From contig CAKURH010000122.1 in NCBI GenBank assembly GCA_934675625.1, positions 1-8,586 on the forward strand: a stretch of DNA of 8,586 bases, given 5' to 3'. The stretch's first letter is position 1; every line of letters begins with the position of its first letter. The DNA comes from an uncultured Kiritimatiellota bacterium (GTDB taxonomy: Bacteria > Verrucomicrobiota > Kiritimatiellia > RFP12 > UBA1067). This document shows positions 1-5,742 of this stretch, in pieces. The position numbers and the translations under genes were made by a program. Below the pieces are notes generated by a model that saw nothing but the letters and a program-made list of their open reading frames with translations, searched no databases and had not been told where the DNA came from.

Positions 1-2
1 GG

Positions 3-1067
3 ACGCGTGCGACGTTCGACGCGCTGGGTCCGTACCTCGCGGGCGGCGCGACCGCCGTCACGGAGACCGTCGCCGCAACCTACGGCACGCTCCCGGCGGC
101 GACGCGCGCGGGCTACAGGCTCGCCGGCTGGACGCTCGGCGTGACGAACGGCGCGCCGCAGGCGCGCGAAGGCGAGGCGCCCCTCCGCCTCGGGCCGCAC
201 ACGCTCTACGCGCGGTGGGAGACGGACTGGGGCGGCGAGACTGCGTTCGCCTACGAGGCGATCGACGCGACGACGGCGCGGATCACGGGCCTGAAGGACA
301 TGGCGTCGACCAATGGCTGCTTTGCCCTGCCGGATCGCGTAGACGGCTACCTCGTCACGGAGATCGGCGCGCGGGCGTTCGCCTATTCGCCGGCTGCGTT
401 CGGCGCGGTCTCGTTCCCGGTCTTCTGCACGAATGTCGCGGATTATGCGTTCGGGAGCGCAAGGGGCGTGACGGAGCTAGCGTTTGTGCCGCCGCGCCGT
501 GCGGATCGTCCGTCCGAGACGGCGACGCTGTCGCTTGGCGAGGGTGCGTTCACAGGTACGCAGGTGACGGACGTGACGATTCCGGCGTTCGTCGACTACC
601 TGGGCGAGGGCGCGTTCGCCAACTGTCAGTCGCTCGGCGTGGTGACGGTGCTGGGGACGCCGAGGACAGGCGGCAACGGCGTCTTCCGCCGGGCGGCGCT
701 CGCGACGGACAGCAAGAAGCTGACCTTGCGGGCCGATGCGGCGTGGGTTGCGGCGAACGGCTTTGACGCGAAGGGCAACATCGTGCCGACGGCGATTGCG
801 CCGACCGTCCAGTCCCTGCGCGTGACGGGGCTTTCGGGCGCGGCGAAGGCGTGGACGCTGAAGCTTGCGGTGACGCTGGCGGACGGTGACTGGGGCGCGT
901 TCGACGCAAACGCCATGCGCGTCGACTTTACCGAAACGCTGCCGGGGACACCGACGCGGCTTGTTCCGGCGGCGGCGGACAAGTCGGACGAGGGTGTCGT
1001 GACGGTCACGGTCGAGCTGCCGTCCGACAGCCCGTCCGGCTTCTTCCGTGTGATCGTGGGAGAGTGA
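3..1067 (+). CDS. Surface protein with InlB-type repeat and BspA-like leucine-rich repeats, 3' part only
   Basis: The reading frame is open from the left edge, so only the last 354 residues are present; the GTG at 141 lies inside a domain and is not the start. Residues about 20-72 form a Listeria-Bacteroides (InlB B-type) repeat, seen as ATYGTLPAATRAGYRLAGW and ending HTLYARW. Residues about 116-240 hold degenerate BspA-like (LRR_5) units, with GARAF, DYAF, GEGAF and YLGEGAFANC marking successive turns. The C-terminal 80 residues look like a beta-sandwich and end SGFFRVIVGE, with no sorting signal or membrane helix that I recognise. Such proteins are usually secreted or surface-exposed and involved in adhesion or protein binding; the ligand cannot be predicted. 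The next gene on the same strand follows after 115 bases and could share its transcript. Confidence 0.85.
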   Translation, partial: TRATFDALGPYLAGGATAVTETVAATYGTLPAATRAGYRLAGWTLGVTNGAPQAREGEAPLRLGPHTLYARWETDWGGETAFAYEAIDATTARITGLKDMASTNGCFALPDRVDGYLVTEIGARAFAYSPAAFGAVSFPVFCTNVADYAFGSARGVTELAFVPPRRADRPSETATLSLGEGAFTGTQVTDVTIPAFVDYLGEGAFANCQSLGVVTVLGTPRTGGNGVFRRAALATDSKKLTLRADAAWVAANGFDAKGNIVPTAIAPTVQSLRVTGLSGAAKAWTLKLAVTLADGDWGAFDANAMRVDFTETLPGTPTRLVPAAADKSDEGVVTVTVELPSDSPSGFFRVIVGE

Positions 1068-1083
1068 AGATGATGTGCGCATC

Positions 1084-1153
1084 TCTCACACGGAGCCACG
1101 GAGGCACGGAGTCTGACCTGTTGGATCAGCTCGCTCCGTGCCTCCGTGTGAGA
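1084..1153. repeat. Palindromic intergenic repeat built from NCACGGAG octamers
   Basis: The left arm has three tandem octamers (ACACGGAG, CCACGGAG, GCACGGAG at 1088-1111). The right arm has two copies in the opposite orientation (CTCCGTGC, CTCCGTGT at 1134-1149). The arms pair over 20 bases apart from one looped-out octamer on the left, and the 22-base spacer contains a further CTGA/TCAG pair. No T-run follows, so it is not a typical intrinsic terminator. It looks like a REP-type dispersed palindrome, possibly acting on mRNA stability between the two genes. Confidence 0.75.
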
Positions 1154-1168
1154 ACAGACACTGACAGT

Positions 1169-1174
1169 AAGGAG
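1169..1174 (+). promoter_or_regulatory. Ribosome binding site AAGGAG that fixes the start at 1183
   Basis: AAGGAG lies 8 bases before the ATG at 1183. The upstream in-frame TTG at 1177 is only 2 bases from this site and is too close to be used, so the ATG is preferred. Confidence 0.8.
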
Positions 1175-1182
1175 AATTGGAA

Positions 1183-2136
1183 ATGAAGACGAAGACGTTT
1201 GGTTGGGTGATGGGGCTCGCGGCCGCCGTGGCGGCGACGGCGGCACAGGCGGAAGGGTGGCGGTTCTCGGCAGGGCCGGCTTGGCGCTCGCGCGTGGAGG
1301 TCAAGACGTCGGGCTCGGTTTCCGCGCCGCTCGCCACGCTCGGCGCGAACTCGGTGAACTATCGCTATGACACGGATCGCGCGCAGATTGTGCCCGATCC
1401 GGTCGATCCGACGGAAACGCTGTGGGACGTTCCCGTGACGCGCACGGAGGTCATCCGGTCGACGGGCGACGGCATGGCGAGCCTGTCGGATTCGGACGAT
1501 CCGTCTGCGCTGGGCCTCAACCTCTCGGCGGGATACGACCTCTATTCCGGCGACTGGTTCTCGGTCGGCCTTGGCCTGCGGTTCGCTGCGTTCTTCGACA
1601 TGAAGTCCTCGTCGTCCGCGTTCCTGAACACGGGCTCGACGCGGACGCGCGTTTCGACGGGCTGGTTCCTGCACGAGGACATGCCCTATCCGCCGAGTGC
1701 GCTGCCCGCGATCCCGGACTCGTCCACGTGCCCGACGTTCCGCGATGAGAAGGTCAAATCCGACGTAATCGACTACGGCACGGGGTCGCGTCTCGTCACG
1801 TCGCGCTACCGGGCCGACCTCTGGCAGATCGGCGTCGGGCCGAACGTGACGTGGCACGCCCTCTCCTGGCTCGACGCCTACGCGGGCGCGGAGGCGATCC
1901 TCAACCTCGTGGCGGCCGACTTCGACGCGAACGGCTCTTCGACCTCCCGGACGGACTGCCTCCTGGGCTTCGGCGGCCACGTCGGGCTGGAGGCGAAGCT
2001 CACGGACTGTCTCGGCCTCTACGGCCAGGTCGGCTACGAGTGGGTGGACGCGAGCGACGTCTCGGCCGGCGGCCTGCGGGCGGACGCCGACTTCTCGTCG
2101 CTCGTCGTCTCGGCGGGCCTCGTCTTCCGCTTCTGA
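1183..2136 (+). CDS. Probable outer-membrane beta-barrel protein with signal peptide
   Basis: The protein has 317 residues and I do not recognise the specific family. Residues 1-23 form a clear signal peptide: MKTK, then a hydrophobic Ala-rich core, then a cleavage site after AQA. The mature part has alternating-polarity strands rich in Gly and aromatics, such as LGLNLSAGYDLY, WFSVGLGLRFAAFF, LWQIGVGPNVTWHAL and LGLYGQVGYEW. The last strand ends in LVFRF; a terminal Phe is the usual signal for outer-membrane barrel assembly. An opacity/OmpA-like or porin-like small barrel in a Gram-negative outer membrane is therefore likely. Residues about 60-110 and 155-205 look like long polar loops. The start is set by AAGGAG at 1169. 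No promoter is visible in the 115 bases upstream, so it may depend on transcription from the preceding surface-protein gene. Confidence 0.75.
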   Translation: MKTKTFGWVMGLAAAVAATAAQAEGWRFSAGPAWRSRVEVKTSGSVSAPLATLGANSVNYRYDTDRAQIVPDPVDPTETLWDVPVTRTEVIRSTGDGMASLSDSDDPSALGLNLSAGYDLYSGDWFSVGLGLRFAAFFDMKSSSSAFLNTGSTRTRVSTGWFLHEDMPYPPSALPAIPDSSTCPTFRDEKVKSDVIDYGTGSRLVTSRYRADLWQIGVGPNVTWHALSWLDAYAGAEAILNLVAADFDANGSSTSRTDCLLGFGGHVGLEAKLTDCLGLYGQVGYEWVDASDVSAGGLRADADFSSLVVSAGLVFRF

Positions 2137-2156
2137 TGCCGGCCACCGCCGAATTG

Positions 2157-2165
2157 TGGTATAAT
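2157..2165 (+). promoter_or_regulatory. Extended -10 promoter for the phenylacetate-CoA ligase gene
   Basis: TGGTATAAT is a perfect extended -10 (TG at 2157-2158, TATAAT at 2160-2165). No good -35 is present 17 bases upstream (TGCCGG), as is common for extended -10 promoters. Transcription should start near 2172, about 20 bases before the ATG at 2191, and immediately after the previous gene's stop. Confidence 0.8.
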
Positions 2166-2190
2166 ACGGCAACTCAAAAGGCAAAACGAA

Positions 2191-3474
2191 ATGTCCATGT
2201 GGAACAGAACGGCGGAAACGCTCTCGCGTGACGAATATGCGAAACTCCAGTTCGAGGGGCTTCAGAAGTCCCTCGCGCGCGCGTGGACGAATCCGTTCTA
2301 CCGCGAGCGGCTGGCGAAGGGCGGCGTGGCCGATCCGGCGGACGTGAAGTCGCTGGACGACCTCGCGAAACTGCCGTTCCTCACGAAGGAGGACTTCCGC
2401 GAGGCGTATCCGCTGAAGATGAACTGCGTCGACCGCCGCGACCTGATGGAGTTCCACATGTCGTCCGGCTCGACGGGCACGCCGGTCGTCATGGCCTACA
2501 CGAAGAATGACCTCCTTCAGTGGGCGGAGTGCATGGCGCGCTGCTATGCGATGGCTGGGCTGGAGAAGGGCGACGCCGTGCAGATCATGCCGACGTTCGG
2601 CCTCTTCAACGGCGGCTTCGGCTGCTACCACGGCGCGCGCAAGGCCCAGCTCTTCACGATTCCGGCGTCGTCCGGCAACACCGAGCGGCAGATCCGGCTG
2701 ATGAAGGACTTTCGGACGAAGGGCTTCGTCTCGGTCGTCTCCTACGTGCCGCGCCTCATCGAGAAGCTGGACGCCTGTCCCGCAGGCGAGCGCGACCTGC
2801 CGTATCTCAAGGTCGGCATCTTCGGCTCCGAGACGTTTTCGGACGAGACGCGGCGGCGCATCGAGTCGCGTCTCGGCATCGAGTGCTTCGACATCTACGG
2901 CATGACCGAGACGGGCGGCATCGGCACGACGGGGCAGGACTGCCGGTGCCACTGCGGCCTCCATGTCTGGGAAGACCAGTACATCACCGAGATCATCGAC
3001 CCGGTGACGGGCGCGCCCGTGCCGGACGGCGAGTATGGCGAGATTGTCTTCACGTCCCTGACGCGCGAGGCGATGCCGATTCTCCGCTACCGTACGCACG
3101 ACATTACGCGCATCGTGTCGCGCGAGAAATGCGCCTGCGGGCGCACGTCGCTCCGAATCGACCGCATCACGGGCCGCACGGACGACATGCTGATCGTCAA
3201 GGGCGTCAACTTCTACCCGCGCCAAGTCGAGCAGGCCCTGAAGGAGATTCCCGGCGTGGCGGACGAGTTCCAGATCATCCTCGAAGAGCGGCACGGCATG
3301 ACGGACGTCACGGTCAACGTCGAGGCCGAGCCGGGCGTGACGGGGCATCAGGTCGCCAAGCACCTGCGCGAGCGCCTCGGCTTCCTTCCGAAGGGCGACG
3401 TCTTCCCGATCGGTGCGCTACCGCGCACGGAGGGCAAGGCCCAGCGCGTCATCCGCAAGACGCGGAACGAGTGA
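2191..3474 (+). CDS. paaK: Phenylacetate-CoA ligase (AMP-forming), PaaK family
   Basis: This cytoplasmic adenylate-forming enzyme of 427 residues, the usual PaaK length, activates an aryl acid, classically phenylacetate, with ATP and CoA to give the CoA thioester, AMP and pyrophosphate. The phosphate-binding motif SSGSTGTPV is at residues 91-99, the adenylate motif YGMTETGG at 236-243, GLHVWED at 256-262, YRTHDITRI from 300, ITGRTDDM at 326-333, and the C-terminal catalytic lysine is probably K416 in EGKAQRV. A cysteine cluster, CRCHC at 251-255 with CAC at 314-316, suggests a structural metal site of the kind seen in some anaerobic PaaK-like and coenzyme F390 synthetase-like proteins; that is inference. 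The substrate could be another aryl acid such as indoleacetate. The start ATG has AAGG 9 bases upstream. No other phenylacetate genes are visible. The tRNA-Val downstream is probably on the same transcript. Confidence 0.92.
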   Translation: MSMWNRTAETLSRDEYAKLQFEGLQKSLARAWTNPFYRERLAKGGVADPADVKSLDDLAKLPFLTKEDFREAYPLKMNCVDRRDLMEFHMSSGSTGTPVVMAYTKNDLLQWAECMARCYAMAGLEKGDAVQIMPTFGLFNGGFGCYHGARKAQLFTIPASSGNTERQIRLMKDFRTKGFVSVVSYVPRLIEKLDACPAGERDLPYLKVGIFGSETFSDETRRRIESRLGIECFDIYGMTETGGIGTTGQDCRCHCGLHVWEDQYITEIIDPVTGAPVPDGEYGEIVFTSLTREAMPILRYRTHDITRIVSREKCACGRTSLRIDRITGRTDDMLIVKGVNFYPRQVEQALKEIPGVADEFQIILEERHGMTDVTVNVEAEPGVTGHQVAKHLRERLGFLPKGDVFPIGALPRTEGKAQRVIRKTRNE

Positions 3475-3483
3475 CTTGATTTC

Positions 3484-3560
3484 GGGCGGTTAGCTCAGTT
3501 GGTTAGAGCAGGACCTTTACACGGTCAAGGTCGGGGGTTCGAGTCCCTCACCGCCCACCA
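3484..3560 (+). tRNA. tRNA-Val (anticodon TAC), CCA encoded
   Basis: The cloverleaf is complete. Acceptor GGGCGGT (3484-3490) pairs with ACCGCCC (3550-3556). The D stem is GCTC/GAGC, the anticodon loop TTTACAC has TAC at 3518-3520, and the T arm is GGGGG-TTCGAGT-CCCTC. Discriminator A is at 3557 and CCA at 3558-3560. The anticodon stem has four good pairs (GACC/GGTC) and a G-A mismatch at its outer position. The gene starts 9 bases after the ligase stop with no visible promoter of its own, so it is probably processed from the ligase transcript. Confidence 0.95.
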
Positions 3561-3573
3561 ATCCACGATACCG

Positions 3574-3605
3574 AAAGGGAGAAGTTGGCTTCTCCCCTTT
3601 GTTTT
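3574..3605 (+). terminator. Intrinsic terminator after tRNA-Val
   Basis: The stem AAAGGGAGAAG (3574-3584) pairs with CTTCTCCCCTTT (3589-3600), with one extra C, across the loop TTGG, and is followed by GTTTTA. It lies 13 bases past the encoded CCA and would end the ligase/tRNA transcript. Confidence 0.8.
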
Positions 3606-3664
3606 ATCATCCTGCGACTCCCGAAAAATCCCCAATATACAAAGGGTTCCCGCAATCCGGCCTT

Positions 3665-3776
3665 TCATAAAAACTTCTCCAGAGTGTGACGAGGTAGAGG
3701 GGGTGTGACGAGGTCATACCCCCCGTCACACTCCCGATTTTCTCCCTTGCGCCTTGCAAGGGAGAAGTTTTTATGA
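3665..3776. repeat. 112-base structured element with 16-base terminal inverted repeats and GTGTGACG repeats
   Basis: TCATAAAAACTTCTCC (3665-3680) is perfectly inverted at 3761-3776. Inside, GTGTGACGAGGT occurs twice in direct orientation (3684-3695 and 3703-3714, period 19), and CGTCACAC is inverted at 3724-3731. No coding frame is convincing. No target-site duplication is apparent at the ends. It could be a small MITE/REP-like element or a structured RNA. The whole stretch 3606-3838 holds no gene that I can support. Confidence 0.65.
3740..3772 (+). terminator. Plus-strand intrinsic terminator-like hairpin
   Basis: TTCTCCCTTGC (3740-3750) and GCAAGGGAGAA (3756-3766) form a perfect 11-base-pair stem with loop GCCTT, followed by GTTTTT. 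Its right arm is also the right arm of the 16-base inverted repeat, so the two pairings exclude one another. It may be a backup terminator for read-through from the tRNA. Confidence 0.65.
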
Positions 3777-3779
3777 CGC

Positions 3780-3815
3780 AAAAATGGCCGAGTGTGCAAG
3801 TAACACACTCGGCCA
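3780..3815 (-). terminator. Intrinsic terminator downstream of the small basic protein gene
   Basis: On the minus strand TGGCCGAGTGTG pairs perfectly with CACACTCGGCCA (12 base pairs, 3804-3815 with 3785-3796) across a 7-base loop, followed by TTTTTG (T-run at 3784-3780). It lies 23 bases after the TAG at 3839 and would end minus-strand transcription arriving from that gene. Confidence 0.85.
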
Positions 3816-3838
3816 ATGTGGGCTTGATCGGGATTGGT

Positions 3839-4126
3839 CTATTTCCGCTTGGCGCGGCGTTTCTCCCAGCGCTCCCGCGTGGCGATGGCGTGGTTTTCTC
3901 GTCCCTTCGCCCGCATCTCCTCCGCCCACGCAAGGTTCTCCGGCGACGGGACGACGCCCTCGACGGCCTTTGCGACGGCTTCGATGAAGAACGTCGAAAC
4001 GCCCATCTGCCTTTGTCGCTTGCTGGGCTTGTGCCCGGCCCGCGTCCACCACGGGACGGTCCGTCCGGCAATCGCCGTCCGTACCTTGGCCACCAATTCA
4101 ATCGGCGGCGCGCAGTTCACAATCAT
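3839..4126 (-). CDS. Small basic hypothetical protein
   Basis: The protein has 95 residues and no family that I recognise. Codon use is mostly G/C-ending and the frame is closed by a TAG with a strong terminator 23 bases later, so I think it is real. Residues about 42-70 (GVSTFFIEAVAKAV) suggest one or two short amphipathic helices. The C-terminal third is strongly charged and ends in a basic run, WEKRRAKRK, consistent with nucleic-acid binding; that is inference only. The ATG at 4126 has no Shine-Dalgarno sequence but lies just after a 7-codon ORF that has a good one, so translation may be coupled. An internal ATG at residue 42 with AAAGG close upstream is an alternative start. It may belong to the toxin-antitoxin transcript or to the island; no function is claimed. 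Confidence 0.6.
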   Translation of the reverse strand: MIVNCAPPIELVAKVRTAIAGRTVPWWTRAGHKPSKRQRQMGVSTFFIEAVAKAVEGVVPSPENLAWAEEMRAKGRENHAIATRERWEKRRAKRK

Positions 4127-4129
4127 GCA

Positions 4130-4153
4130 TTAAGGGTTTCTTTGCGCCTTCAT
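4130..4153 (-). CDS. Seven-codon leader ORF (MKAQRNP)
   Basis: ATG at 4153 is preceded by AAAGGAAAG with ideal spacing (AGGA at 4163-4160, 6 bases away). The frame ends at TAA after MKAQRNP, 4 bases before the ATG of the 95-residue gene. It is either a leader peptide that couples translation to that gene or the surviving 5' end of a gene whose remainder was lost. No stalling motif is evident. Confidence 0.4.
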   Translation of the reverse strand: MKAQRNP

Positions 4154-4215
4154 TGTCTTTCCTTTCGTTATGAGTCCGGAGGGAAGCCCAGGAGGCGAAA
4201 AATCGACCTTGCCCG

Positions 4216-4302
4216 TCAACGACGAATGGAGGCGAACGGGCGGCTGCACAGGCGGATGATGTTCCTGTGCCCGAGGTGCTGGTCTGACGTGAAGAATGTC
4301 AT
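4216..4302 (-). pseudogene. N-terminal remnant of a calcineurin-like metallophosphoesterase gene
   Basis: The ATG at 4302 overlaps the stop of the AbiEii toxin gene (ATGA) and opens a 28-codon frame containing FFTSDQHLGHRNIIRLC followed by SRPFAS. This matches the well-conserved N-terminus of small phage/bacterial metallophosphoesterases (type FTSDxHFGHxNII...RPF), including metal-ligand motif I DxH (D7, H9). The frame then runs into IRR and TGA at 4218-4216. The other metal motifs (GDxx, GNHE/D and the late GHxH) are absent here and in all nearby frames that I read, so the gene is truncated. The ATGA overlap suggests it was once the third gene of the abiE operon. An alternative is a 28-residue peptide kept by chance, but the motif match argues for a remnant. 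Confidence 0.7.
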
Positions 4303-5105
4303 GGTTCGTGTAGCCCCCTGAAGAATTCCAGCAACATCCCGACCACCGTTTCGACTGGTTCGTCAAGCCATGCGTAGTCTGGGTTCGCCATTCTCTTGAG
4401 GAAGGTCTTGCTGGAGAATATCCGCCCGAGCCGCCGTTCGATGTCGCGCACGTCGTTCTCGAGCATTGCCTCATCCTCGAAGATGCACAAGCGAAGGTAC
4501 TCCTCCAGCACCTTGGAGTCCACGCGACTGCAGAGGTAGAACAGATCGTACACGTCCTTGTACCGCGTGGAGACTACGCCAAGCCGAAGCAGGCTTTTCA
4601 GCTTCTCGACGAATATCTGCTCCTTGGGGTTGACCAGCAGAACCACGCCGGCATCGTCAGATATCACCTTGAAGCGGAAGTCCACTTGCTCGATTGACTT
4701 GTTGCCATGTACGCCGATGTCCACCTTTGTCTTTATCGAACGCCCCGCGTCGTCCGTCAAGACGAGATTCACCCGCTTCCCTTTGTATTCGCTCTGCCGC
4801 AATTCCTGGATTTCGCCGTCGATCCGTATCTCGCATCCGGCGACCCGATTGAGGCGCTGCACGAAACGCCTGACGGACACGTCGCCGAGGGGATATCCGA
4901 GGAAGTCGAAATCCATGTCTATGGTGGCGCGGCGCACCGCATCGGTGATCCCGCTCATGACCACGCCGCCCTTGATCGTCACCTTGTCGTGGAAGCCGGC
5001 GTCCTCGATGGCCTTGAGGACTATGTCGTGTGCGATCTTGGCATCCGCCTTGCGCGGCGGGTATCCTGAGGCCTTCAGCGTCGCGGCGATGCTCCTGAAA
5101 TCCAT
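4299..5105 (-). CDS. abiEii: Type IV toxin-antitoxin system nucleotidyltransferase toxin AbiEii
   Basis: The protein has 268 residues and belongs to the AbiEii/AbiGii nucleotidyltransferase family (DUF1814/PF08843 type). In characterised relatives the toxin blocks growth by nucleotidyl transfer, and MenT toxins modify tRNA. Visible motifs are KGG at 45-47, the catalytic acidic pair in RRATIDMDFD (D63, D65), a third carboxylate in TKVDIGVHG (D129), EKL at 167-169, and RYKDVYDL (R181, K183, D184, D187), the late motif shared by this family. All catalytic residues that I can check are present, so it is probably active. The start ATG overlaps the antitoxin stop by one base (TGATG), with GAGG about 7 bases upstream, indicating tight coupling. 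Its own stop overlaps the start of the phosphoesterase remnant. Local GC appears lower than in umuC, consistent with horizontal acquisition. Confidence 0.92.
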   Translation of the reverse strand: MDFRSIAATLKASGYPPRKADAKIAHDIVLKAIEDAGFHDKVTIKGGVVMSGITDAVRRATIDMDFDFLGYPLGDVSVRRFVQRLNRVAGCEIRIDGEIQELRQSEYKGKRVNLVLTDDAGRSIKTKVDIGVHGNKSIEQVDFRFKVISDDAGVVLLVNPKEQIFVEKLKSLLRLGVVSTRYKDVYDLFYLCSRVDSKVLEEYLRLCIFEDEAMLENDVRDIERRLGRIFSSKTFLKRMANPDYAWLDEPVETVVGMLLEFFRGLHEP

Positions 5106-5650
5106 CAGAACACCTCGCTTTCGATAGTCCGCAGTATGGACTCCTTCTTGGGAAACGCCTCAAGGTAGTCGGTCAGCTTCGCAGGATAGAGCGTGTCCTT
5201 AATCTTGCGGAAGGACTCGACGACCTCCTTGTAGAGGTCGTATGGCAGCTTGGTCTTGTTTCGGGCCGTCTCTATGAGCAGCCGCTCCTTGTCGAAGATG
5301 CGGGATACCTCGTCGTTCAGGAACTTGCAGGAGACGACGCCGATTCCGACCGTCCCCTTGGGCAGGAAGTGCTGCACGACGCGTTCGTCGTAAATCTTCG
5401 TCGCGTCCCTGTCCGTCGCCAGATGGAACGCCTCTGGAATCGAATCCGAAAGATCGTAGTAGTAATAGGCGCTTTGCAGCGTCACGACCGCGTTGGGGAA
5501 TCTTGCCAGCACGACTTCAATGTCAGACCATTCCGGCTTGTCGCTATAGAGGCCCAAGGCGACCTTGTGAAGTTCGCCCTTGCGTATCAGACGCTCCGTC
5601 CGGTACCGTCCGCCGTATTTTTCACAGCATTCTGAAAAACTCATCACCAT
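5105..5650 (-). CDS. abiEi: Type IV toxin-antitoxin system antitoxin and transcription repressor AbiEi
   Basis: I chose ATG at 5650 (181 residues), 8 bases after GGAGG and downstream of a strong promoter; a longer frame to 5815 would run across that promoter and into umuC. The N-terminal part (residues about 5-38, ending IRKGELHKVALGLYSD) is the winged-helix AbiEi_4-type domain. Residues 56-85 (TLQSAYYYYDLSDSIPEAFHLAT) carry the family's S-A-x(5)-LSD-x-IP pattern. Residues about 117-170 (RIFDKERLLIETAR, then LYKEVVESFRK) form the helical C-terminal part. In known systems AbiEi binds inverted repeats in its own promoter and counteracts AbiEii without stable toxin contact. Gene order antitoxin-toxin with one-base overlap is canonical. 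The C-terminal domain is short compared with the lactococcal and streptococcal proteins. Hand counts of two 60-base stretches gave about 55-57% GC, against 78% in one umuC stretch. Confidence 0.9.
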   Translation of the reverse strand: MVMSFSECCEKYGGRYRTERLIRKGELHKVALGLYSDKPEWSDIEVVLARFPNAVVTLQSAYYYYDLSDSIPEAFHLATDRDATKIYDERVVQHFLPKGTVGIGVVSCKFLNDEVSRIFDKERLLIETARNKTKLPYDLYKEVVESFRKIKDTLYPAKLTDYLEAFPKKESILRTIESEVF

Positions 5651-5687
5651 AGCATCGTCCTCCGCGTTTTTTAGTTTTTGCGTAGAA

Positions 5688-5709
5688 CGGTGCATATTGT
5701 ACCACACCG
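5688..5709 (-). promoter_or_regulatory. Candidate AbiEi operator (CGGTG-N12-CACCG) over the -10 box
   Basis: The arms CGGTG and CACCG are separated by 12 bases and straddle the -10 hexamer of the abiE promoter. Known AbiEi proteins repress by binding inverted repeats in this position, so this is a reasonable operator, although the arms are only 5 bases. Confidence 0.4.
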
Positions 5710-5725
5710 GCCCCTTAAATGTCAA
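5696..5725 (-). promoter_or_regulatory. Strong sigma70-type promoter of the abiE operon
   Basis: Consensus -35 TTGACA (5725-5720), an 18-base spacer, then TACAAT (5701-5696) with an extended TG at 5704-5703. Transcription should start near 5689, about 39 bases before the abiEi ATG. It begins 17 bases after the umuC stop, so abiE is independently transcribed although co-directional with umuDC. Confidence 0.85.
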
Positions 5726-5742
5726 TGTGGCGATTTTGCCCG

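Noticed and set aside
1126..3363. 745-codon open frame on the minus strand across the barrel and ligase genes
   Set aside because: It is antisense to two well-supported genes, is dominated by Arg/Val/Ala/Asp as expected for the shadow of a GC-rich frame, and has no recognisable domain.
3499..3708. 69-codon plus-strand frame beginning inside the tRNA
   Set aside because: It starts within the tRNA, reads through its terminator and has no ribosome site.
3684..3731. GTGTGACG repeats as a CRISPR array or replication iterons
   Set aside because: There are only two direct and one inverted copies with unequal spacing, no spacers of uniform length, and no cas, rep or partition gene nearby.
4246..4270. 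GCACAGG/CCTGTGC inverted repeat as a terminator after abiEii
   Set aside because: The loop is 11 bases and no T-run follows on either strand; the repeat lies inside the metallophosphoesterase coding remnant.
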